From: Chromobacterium paludis
Lineage (GTDB): Bacteria > Pseudomonadota > Gammaproteobacteria > Burkholderiales > Chromobacteriaceae
Length of the DNA stretch: 64,000 nt
Reading direction: 5' to 3'
Assembly: GCF_008275125.1 (NCBI RefSeq)
Contig: NZ_CP043473.1
Coordinates: 1,798,001-1,862,000, forward strand
Positions 57,838 to 64,000 of this stretch are shown here, piece by piece. Numbering within the stretch: position 1 is the stretch's first letter; the number at the start of each line of letters is the position of its first letter. The translations under genes and the position numbers were made by a program. Under the pieces are notes generated by a model. That model was given only the letters and a program-made list of their open reading frames with translations, had not been told where the DNA came from and did no database searches.

Positions 57838-58776
57838 TCACGCGCCGGCAACTTGTTGCGCCAACGATGCCGCCACATCCACCAGCTTGCGCGCGTAGCG
57901 CGGATCCGTGGCGTAGCCGCCTGCCTGCAGTCCGCTGGCGAAGCCATACATGTTCTGCCCCTGGTTCAGCACGTTGCGATAACGCGGCGAACCCTTGAGC
58001 AGTTGTGCGTAATCGGAGAAAGCCTCGGCATAGGAGCCATAGGAGCGGAAGGTTTCCATGCGCTTCTGCGCCACGCCGCCGCTGTATTCCGTGGTCAGCA
58101 CCGTCGCGGTCTTGCCGTGCCAATCCGAGCCCGCCTTGATGCCGAACAGGTTATGGCTGTCCGACCCGTCGGCGTTGCGGATGGCGCGCTTGCCCCAGCC
58201 GCTTTCCAGCGCGGCATGCGCCACCACGCACTCCGGCGCCACGCCCAGTTGCTGGGCGGCCTGGCGCGCATGCGGCAACAGGCGGCTGACGAAATCCTTG
58301 CCGCTGGACGCCGACGACTGCGGCATGGCCTGCGAAACGGCCATCTGCGCCTCACGGTAGGCTTGCAGCCCCTTGCCGGCAATCGGCTGCGCCGTCAGCG
58401 CCGGACCATAGTTTTGCAAAGGCGTCGCCTCAGCAGCCTCTTGGCTGGCGCCGCTCTGCCGCAACAATTGACGATAAATCATGTCGCCCAGCCCCATGCC
58501 GCCGCGCGCGCAGAGGCCCTGCACCAGCTGCTGGTCAGCCATGCTCTGATAGGTATCCAGGCTGTTGGACGGGTCGGACTCATCGAAATGCGTCGCCCGC
58601 ATGGTCTTCAGCATGGTATTCATCAGCAAGGCCTCGAACTGGGAGGCCGCCTGCTTGGCGGCGCCCTGCGGGTCCTTTTCGGCGTTGACCTTCAGCTTTT
58701 GCAGGCTGGCAGGGTCAATCGCAAGCTGGTGGCTGAGGGCATCCTGCGGCAGCACGCCCTGAAACTTCATCGTCAT
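57838..58776 (-). CDS. flgJ: flagellar rod assembly protein/muramidase FlgJ
   Basis: A 312-residue protein with two domains. The N-terminal rod-capping domain (about 1-105, QFEALLMNTMLKTMR) is followed by a linker and a glucosaminidase domain with the catalytic Glu191 in AALESGWGKRA. It opens peptidoglycan for the rod. AAGGAG lies eight bases before ATG 58776. The gene has no frameshift. Confidence 0.95.
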   Translation of the reverse strand: MTMKFQGVLPQDALSHQLAIDPASLQKLKVNAEKDPQGAAKQAASQFEALLMNTMLKTMRATHFDESDPSNSLDTYQSMADQQLVQGLCARGGMGLGDMIYRQLLRQSGASQEAAEATPLQNYGPALTAQPIAGKGLQAYREAQMAVSQAMPQSSASSGKDFVSRLLPHARQAAQQLGVAPECVVAHAALESGWGKRAIRNADGSDSHNLFGIKAGSDWHGKTATVLTTEYSGGVAQKRMETFRSYGSYAEAFSDYAQLLKGSPRYRNVLNQGQNMYGFASGLQAGGYATDPRYARKLVDVAASLAQQVAGA

Positions 58777-58821
58777 CGCTTCGCTCCTTGCCCTCCAAAA
58801 AGCAAGAAGCGTGCCACGACG

Positions 58822-59919
58822 TCAGATGATTTGCAGATCCGCTTTCAGCGAGCCGGCGGACTTCATCGCCTGCAAGATGGAGATCAAATCCTGCGGCGTC
58901 GCGCCCAGGGCGTTGAGCGCATTGACCACCTGGCCAAGATTGGCGCCCTCGCGCAGGCCCACGACTTTGCCGCTGGTGCTGTTGATGGTGATGTCGGCCT
59001 GATTGGTCACCTTGGTCTTGCCGCCGGACAAGGGATTGGGCTGGCTGACCTGGGGCGTGTTATTGATGGTGATGGACAGGTTGCCGTGCGACACCGCGCA
59101 GGCGCCCAGCGTCACGGCCTGGTTCATCACGATGGAGCCGGTGCGGGCATTGATGATGACCAAGGGGGAAACATCTGCCGGATCGACGGCAATATTTTCC
59201 ATCCGGGACAGAAATTGCACGCGCTGATTGCTGTCGAACGGCGCGCGCACCTCGATCAGCCGCCCATCCACCGCGCGGGCCGTATCGGGGCCGAACACCT
59301 TGTTGATGGCTTGCACCGCGCGATTGGCGGTGGTGAAGTCGGCATCCTGCAGTTCCAGGTGAATGAACTCGCCATCGCCCAATGCGGTTTGCACCTCGCG
59401 CTCCACCGTCGCCCCGGCCGGAATGCGTCCCACGCTCAACTGGTTGATCTGCGTGGAGCTGCCGCCGGCAGAGGCACCGGCGCCGCCCACCACGACATTG
59501 CCCTGCGCCATGGCGTAAATCTGGCCATCGGCGCCCTTCAGCGGCGACAGCAGCAGCGTGCCGCCACGCAGGCTCTTGGCGTCGCCGATGGAAGACGCCG
59601 TCACATCCAGCGCCTGGCCGCGCTTGGCGAACGGCGGCAAGGTGGCCGTCAGCGTGACGGCGGCCACGTTCTTGGGGTCGATCTTGGTTCCGGGCGGCAC
59701 CTGCACGCCCAGCTGGTTCAGCATATTGATCATGGCCTGGCCAGTGAATGGCGACGAGGTGACCTTGTCGCCGCTGCCGTCCAGGCCCACTACCAGGCCG
59801 TAGCCTATCAGCTGGTTGGGGCGCACGCCGCCGATATTGGCAATGTCTTTCAAGCGCTGCGCCGACCAGGCGGGCAGCGCGGCCAGCAGCAAGCTGGCCA
59901 GCACAATCCACTTCTTCAT
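58822..59919 (-). CDS. flgI: flagellar P-ring protein FlgI
   Basis: A 365-residue periplasmic protein. Signal peptide MKKWIVLASLLLAALPAWSA is followed by RLKDIANIGGVRPNQLIGYGLVVGLDGSGDK. It forms the P ring with help from FlgA. ATG 59919 is chosen because GGGAG lies seven bases upstream; a TTG at 59925 would add two residues. Confidence 0.96.
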   Translation of the reverse strand: MKKWIVLASLLLAALPAWSAQRLKDIANIGGVRPNQLIGYGLVVGLDGSGDKVTSSPFTGQAMINMLNQLGVQVPPGTKIDPKNVAAVTLTATLPPFAKRGQALDVTASSIGDAKSLRGGTLLLSPLKGADGQIYAMAQGNVVVGGAGASAGGSSTQINQLSVGRIPAGATVEREVQTALGDGEFIHLELQDADFTTANRAVQAINKVFGPDTARAVDGRLIEVRAPFDSNQRVQFLSRMENIAVDPADVSPLVIINARTGSIVMNQAVTLGACAVSHGNLSITINNTPQVSQPNPLSGGKTKVTNQADITINSTSGKVVGLREGANLGQVVNALNALGATPQDLISILQAMKSAGSLKADLQII

Positions 59920-59940
59920 CGTCAAACTCCCGCTGCGCCG

Positions 59941-60618
59941 TCAGATGGGCAACAGCGACAAGAAAATCTTAGACAGCCAGCCCGGCTCGTTGTACAGGCG
60001 GTTATTGCCCTTGGTTTGCTGCTCGATGCGCGCGTCGGCCACCTTCAGCGAGGACACGGTGCGCTCGGGCGAGATGTCGCGCGGATTGACCACGCCCGAC
60101 AGGCGGATGGATTCGGTGTCGCTGTTGATGCGCACCTTCTTTTCCCCGCTGACTTCCAGATTGCCATTGGGCAGCACGTCTATCACCGTCACCGTGATGG
60201 AGCTGACGAAGGTGGTGGCCACCTGGCTGTTGCCCTTGCCAGTATTGTTGGCCGAGCCCGAGCTGTTGAAATTGGTGCCGCCCAGACCGTTTGCCAGGCC
60301 AGTCGGCAGGAAGGGAATCTTCACGCCGGCGCTGATGCTGGACGTCAGGGAGGAGCTGCGCGTATCCGTCGTCTGCTCAGACTGCGAGGTGGAGGAGTTT
60401 TCCTGGATCATGATCTGCAAGGTATCGCCCACCTGAACCGGCATATTGTCCTGGAACAAGGGCCGATAGCTGGCGGCCTGGAAAATCGCGCCATTGGCCG
60501 GCAGGCCCACCGCGCGCGGCTGCGGCCGCGCCGTGGTCGGCGTCGTCACCAGCGGCGGCTCCTGCACCGCGCAGCCGGCCAGCAGCAAGGCGCCCAACAC
60601 TAAACCCATCCGTTTCAT
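59941..60618 (-). CDS. flgH: flagellar L-ring lipoprotein FlgH
   Basis: A 225-residue outer-membrane lipoprotein with the signal LGALLLAGC (lipidated cysteine at 16). The L-ring core includes GAIFQA, RPLFQDNMPVQVGDTLQIMIQEN and LPNGNLEVSGEKKVRIN. AAGGGAG precedes ATG 60618. It sits between flgG and flgI in the usual order. Confidence 0.96.
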   Translation of the reverse strand: MKRMGLVLGALLLAGCAVQEPPLVTTPTTARPQPRAVGLPANGAIFQAASYRPLFQDNMPVQVGDTLQIMIQENSSTSQSEQTTDTRSSSLTSSISAGVKIPFLPTGLANGLGGTNFNSSGSANNTGKGNSQVATTFVSSITVTVIDVLPNGNLEVSGEKKVRINSDTESIRLSGVVNPRDISPERTVSSLKVADARIEQQTKGNNRLYNEPGWLSKIFLSLLPI

Positions 60619-60646
60619 GTCCGACTCCCTTCAAACCGCATCGGCA

Positions 60647-61429
60647 TTACAGATTGCTCAGCTTCTGCAACATCTGGTCAGCCGTGGTCACCGCCCGCGA
60701 GTTCATTTCATACGAGCGCTGCGCCGTGATCATATTGACCAGTTCTTCCGTCACATTGACGTTGGAGGACTCCAGAAAACCCGAGCGAATGGCGCCGCGA
60801 TCATCCGTCTGCGGGTTGCCGTCCTGCGGATCGCCCGAGGCGGCCGTCTGCAGATAGAGATTGTTGCCCAGGCTTTGCAGGCCCTGCGGATTGACGAAGG
60901 TGGTCAGCTGTATCGTCCCCGCCGTCTGCGGCGCCGTGGCGCCGGCCACGGTGTACTGCACCACGCCCGCGGCGGAGACGGAGATCTGTTGCGCCGTTGC
61001 CGGAATATTGATGTTCGGATTCATCGGCAAGCCATCCGCATTGACGATGTCGCCGCTGGCGTTGCGCTGGAACTGGCCGTTGCGGGTATAGGCCGTGGTG
61101 CCGTCCGCCTGCAGGATGCGGAAGAAGCCATCGCCCTCGATCCGCAAGTCCAGCGGCTGGCCGGTTTGCTGCGCCGGCCCTTGCTCGAAAATCCGGGTGG
61201 AGGCCACCGCCGCCGCGCCGGTGCCCACCTGCAGGCCGGATGGCAAGGTATTGCCATTGGCCAGCTGGCCGCCAGGTTGGCGCAGGGTCTGGTAAAACAG
61301 ATCCTCGAATACCCCTCGGTTGCGCTTGAAGCCTATGGTGTTGACGTTGGCCAGGTTGTTGGACACCACGTCCAGTTGGAACTGGCTGGCATCCATGCCG
61401 GTCTTGGCGATATACAGTGCGCGCATCAT
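60647..61429 (-). CDS. flgG: flagellar distal rod protein FlgG
   Basis: A 260-residue rod protein. The N-terminus MMRALYIAKTGMDASQFQLDVVSNNLANVNTIGFK and the C-terminal EELVNMITAQRSYEMNSRAVTTADQMLQKLSNL are the standard FlgG ends. Length equals that of E. coli FlgG (260). It follows flgF at 35 bases. The Shine-Dalgarno match is weak. Confidence 0.97.
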   Translation of the reverse strand: MMRALYIAKTGMDASQFQLDVVSNNLANVNTIGFKRNRGVFEDLFYQTLRQPGGQLANGNTLPSGLQVGTGAAAVASTRIFEQGPAQQTGQPLDLRIEGDGFFRILQADGTTAYTRNGQFQRNASGDIVNADGLPMNPNINIPATAQQISVSAAGVVQYTVAGATAPQTAGTIQLTTFVNPQGLQSLGNNLYLQTAASGDPQDGNPQTDDRGAIRSGFLESSNVNVTEELVNMITAQRSYEMNSRAVTTADQMLQKLSNL

Positions 61430-61464
61430 GGCGATTTATCCGTTCTTTATTCGTGTGCCTGCCG

Positions 61465-62205
61465 TCAGCCCATGGACAGCAATTGCGCAGCCTGCTGATC
61501 GTTTTGCTGCGAGGTCTGCATCATTTTGACATTCAATTCATACTGGCGGCCGTGCGAGATCATCTGCACCAGCGCGTCCACCGCATTGACGTTGGACGAC
61601 TCCAGCATTTCCGGCACCAGCTTGACGTCGGCGCTGGCCGGCAGCGTGCCGCCGCCGTTTGGATGAAACAGCCTGTCCTCGCCCTTGTACACATCCTTGG
61701 GCGCGGGATTGACCATCTTGATCTGGCCCACCAGCTGCGGCGTGCGATTGGTGCCGGACAGCGGAATGGCCAGCACCGAGCCGTCCGCGCCAAGCTGGAT
61801 CTGCGAACCGGCCGGCACCGTGATCGGGCCGCCGTCGCCCATGATCAACATGCCGGAACGAGTGCGCATCAGCCCATTGGAGTCCACCGTGTAGCCGCCG
61901 TCTCGCGTATACGCTTCCTGGCCGTCCGGCCCCTGCACGGCAAAAAAGCCGGCCGACCCCAAGGCGAAGTCCGCCGGGTTGCCGGTGTGCTGCAAGCTGC
62001 CCTGGCTGGCGTCAAAGCCTATGGTGTTGTCCACCACATAGGTCCGGGTGGGCGCGCCGTCGCCCACTACCGGCAAGGCGCGGAATGCCGCCAGGTCCGC
62101 CTTGAAGGCATTGGTGTTGACGTTGGCCAGATTATTGGCCGTGGTGGCCTGCTGCCACATCTCATGCTTGGCGCCGGTCATGGCCAGGTACAGCACGCGA
62201 TCCAT
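61465..62205 (-). CDS. flgF: flagellar proximal rod protein FlgF
   Basis: A 246-residue rod protein. The N-terminus (MDRVLYLAMTGAKHEMWQQATTANNLANVNTNAFK) and the C-terminal LVQMISHGRQYELNVKMMQTSQQNDQQAAQLL are typical of FlgF. It lies between flgE and flgG as in other betaproteobacteria. Confidence 0.96.
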   Translation of the reverse strand: MDRVLYLAMTGAKHEMWQQATTANNLANVNTNAFKADLAAFRALPVVGDGAPTRTYVVDNTIGFDASQGSLQHTGNPADFALGSAGFFAVQGPDGQEAYTRDGGYTVDSNGLMRTRSGMLIMGDGGPITVPAGSQIQLGADGSVLAIPLSGTNRTPQLVGQIKMVNPAPKDVYKGEDRLFHPNGGGTLPASADVKLVPEMLESSNVNAVDALVQMISHGRQYELNVKMMQTSQQNDQQAAQLLSMG

Positions 62206-62227
62206 ATTTCGTCTCTATTCAGCGGGA

Positions 62228-63469
62228 TCAGATGTTGAGCAGGGTCTGAATGATCGTGTCCTGCGTCTTCACCGACTGCGCATTGGCCTGGTAGTAACGC
62301 TGAGCGGTGATCATGTTGACCAGTTCGCTGGTCAGGTTGACGTTGGAAGTTTCCACCTGGCCAGACGCGAGGGTGCCGGTATTGCCCGAACCCGGCGCGT
62401 TATTGGTCGGCCCGCCCGAATTGCCGGTCTGAATCCAGTTATTGCCGCCGATATCCTGCAGGCCTTGCGGGTTCGGGAAGGTCGCGAGCGCCACCTGGCC
62501 TATGGTCTTGGTCTGGCTATTCGAGAAGGTGGCCTGGATCAGGCCCGTGCTTCCGATGCTGATGCCATTTAAAGCACCCGGCGCCGCGCCGTCCTGCGTG
62601 GCGCTCAGGGTGCCGGAGGTTTGCGCGATCTGCGTGGAGTGAGTGAAATCCACGGTCACCGTCTGCGGCACGGCGGCGCCGTTCAGCGCGGCCGGGGTAA
62701 AGGTCAGCGACACCGGGGTATTGGTGGTGAGCACGCCATTGGTGTTGAAACCCAGATTGAAGCTGTTCGGATTCGGCGAGGACACCGCCGCGCCATCCAC
62801 ATAGGCGCTGACCGACCAGGTATTGCCGGCCGCTGTCGGCGTGCCGATCGAGTAATACATGGTCAACTGGTGGGAGTTGCCCAGACTGTCGTAAATGGTC
62901 TGGTTATTGCTCCAGGTGTAAGACGTCGGATCGGCCGGATTGTTGACCGGCGTATTGACCGGCGGCGTCTTGGTGGAGTCCAGCTGCACCGCCATATTGA
63001 TCTTGCTGGTCGGCGTCGGCGGAATCGAGGTATTGGTCAGCTGCAGCTTGCCCACCGGACCCTGCGCCACATTGCCGCTGCTATCCGCGGTCCAGCCTTG
63101 CAGGTAGCTGCCGGCATTGCTCACGATGTAGCCCTGGCTGTCCACCTGGAACTGGCCGTTGCGGCTGTACGCCAGCGTGCCATCGGTCAACCCCATGATG
63201 AAGAAGCCGCTGTTATTGATGGCCAAGTCCAGGCTGCGTCCGGTGGTATCCTTATTGCCGTTGCTCATGTCCTGCGTCACCGCGGCCACCTGCGTGCCCA
63301 GGCCCGGCGAGGTGGTGGATTGGCCGTAGATGCTGCGGCTGTACAGGTCGCCGAACTCGGTGCGCGAACCCTTGAAGCCCACCGTGTTGGCGTTGGCGAT
63401 ATTGTTGCCTATGGTATCCAGCTGCACCGACGCCGCATTCAAACCGCTCAAACCTTGTTGGAAGCCCAT
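62228..63469 (-). CDS. flgE: flagellar hook protein FlgE
   Basis: A 413-residue hook protein. The N-terminal MGFQQGLSGLNAASVQLDTIGNNIANANTVGFK and the C-terminal SELVNMITAQRYYQANAQSVKTQDTIIQTLLNI flank a variable Ser/Thr/Asn-rich middle. GAGGAA lies upstream of ATG 63469. It is preceded by flgD at 41 bases. Confidence 0.97.
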   Translation of the reverse strand: MGFQQGLSGLNAASVQLDTIGNNIANANTVGFKGSRTEFGDLYSRSIYGQSTTSPGLGTQVAAVTQDMSNGNKDTTGRSLDLAINNSGFFIMGLTDGTLAYSRNGQFQVDSQGYIVSNAGSYLQGWTADSSGNVAQGPVGKLQLTNTSIPPTPTSKINMAVQLDSTKTPPVNTPVNNPADPTSYTWSNNQTIYDSLGNSHQLTMYYSIGTPTAAGNTWSVSAYVDGAAVSSPNPNSFNLGFNTNGVLTTNTPVSLTFTPAALNGAAVPQTVTVDFTHSTQIAQTSGTLSATQDGAAPGALNGISIGSTGLIQATFSNSQTKTIGQVALATFPNPQGLQDIGGNNWIQTGNSGGPTNNAPGSGNTGTLASGQVETSNVNLTSELVNMITAQRYYQANAQSVKTQDTIIQTLLNI

Positions 63470-63510
63470 TTCTCAATTCCTCGAATCTGCTCGATTATCC
63501 ACGACGTGTT

Positions 63511-64000
63511 TCAGGACATTTGCGCGACGCCGGACAGCGGCACCTGCGAATTGTCCGGCAGCACCAGCATCGGCGAACCGTTCACCCAGGACACGGCCTT
63601 GACCTGCTGCATATTGTAAGCAGTGGCGGTAGTCGAGCCATTGGCGCTCGACTGGGCCACCTTGACCTGGAAGGTATAATTGCCGGCAGGCAGGGCATTG
63701 CCCTTGCCATCGGTCCCGTCCCAGCTGAAGGTATTCATGCCGGCGGATGGGTTGGACTCGGTGAAGCTATCCACCACATTGTTGTACTTGTCGAGCACGT
63801 CGACCTGCATCGACGCCGCGGGCCCGCTCAGCATCACGCCAGCCTGGGTCTGCTTGCCCGCCGCCGGCGTGGGCAGGCTATTGCCCGCCACCAACACATT
63901 GCTGCCTATCATGCTGGCCGCCATCATGGACTGGGTGGCGCTTTGCGCGCCCACCATCTGCTGCATGGTCTGATTCAGCGACTGGATGCCGGCCACCTGG
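63511..64000 (-). CDS. flgD: flagellar hook-cap protein FlgD, C-terminal part (5' end outside window)
   Basis: About 163 residues are present, open to the right edge. They include LNQTMQQM, the FlgD Ig-like domain (VDVLDKYNNVVDSFTESN...FSWDGTDGKGNALPAGNYTFQVKV) and the end. FlgD caps the growing hook. The GTG at 63994-63996 is an internal valine codon, not the start. Confidence 0.94.
   Translation of the reverse strand, partial: QVAGIQSLNQTMQQMVGAQSATQSMMAASMIGSNVLVAGNSLPTPAAGKQTQAGVMLSGPAASMQVDVLDKYNNVVDSFTESNPSAGMNTFSWDGTDGKGNALPAGNYTFQVKVAQSSANGSTTATAYNMQQVKAVSWVNGSPMLVLPDNSQVPLSGVAQMS

Overview
The window reads as a chromosomal segment of a high-GC, motile betaproteobacterium of the Neisseriales, most like Chromobacterium or a close relative. 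This is inferred from gene order (leuC-leuD-leuB-asd-fimV-truA-trpF-trpB-trpA-accD), from the protein sequences and from the flagellar flgD-flgL run. It is not proved by a marker gene: no rRNA or tRNA gene was seen. Both ends cut genes, an mmsB-like dehydrogenase on the left and flgD on the right.

Layout. 1-4.7 kb: end of a hydroxyisobutyrate dehydrogenase, an exported S9 peptidase, an acetyltransferase and rsgA. 5-21.2 kb: a long minus-strand metabolic block (leucine, aspartate-semialdehyde and tryptophan synthesis, truA, accD) interrupted by two tandem FimV-type genes and broken up by clear intrinsic terminators. 21.2-28.2 kb: the most accessory-looking part. It holds an XRE regulator with a palindrome at its promoter, a small RHH-like protein, an IS5-family (IS903-group) remnant, bcp, phoH, and a complete IS21-family element that landed on the stop codon of a small secreted/membrane protein gene. 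28.3-34.9 kb: a formyltransferase-like gene, a small TrfB/KorA-like HTH protein, a yqhD/yqhC-type aldehyde-reductase cluster with a cupin gene, and a GGDEF-EAL protein. 35-44.9 kb: hflX, two DEAD-box helicases, a cysteine-cluster protein, a flavoprotein and two chemoreceptors. One receptor carries a c-type haem motif and the other has an in-frame amber codon near its end. 45-51.6 kb: a queuosine-precursor transporter behind a recognisable preQ1-I riboswitch, cytochrome c, a luciferase-like oxidoreductase, a DedA/YqaA-like membrane protein, an AT-rich solute-binding protein gene, sdaA and a GNAT. 51.7-55 kb: speA and an astE-like gene, divergent. 55-64 kb: flgL, K, J, I, H, G, F, E and the end of flgD, all on the minus strand, with a near-consensus sigma-28 promoter in front of flgKL.

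Working together. The flagellar genes encode the hook, rod, L/P rings and hook-filament junction, and the two chemoreceptors and the GGDEF-EAL protein fit a motile, surface-sensing lifestyle. FimV proteins are known for polar organisation and type IV pilus function. The best-supported regulatory elements are the preQ1-I riboswitch (45041-45078), the sigma-28 promoter (57811-57837), the palindrome between leuC and the XRE gene, and about a dozen intrinsic terminators. I did not find a CRISPR array, a prophage or a clear new multi-gene system. The strongest unusual items are the IS21 insertion between a gene and its terminator, the nonsense codon in the chemoreceptor, the haem-type chemoreceptor and the tandem FimV pair.
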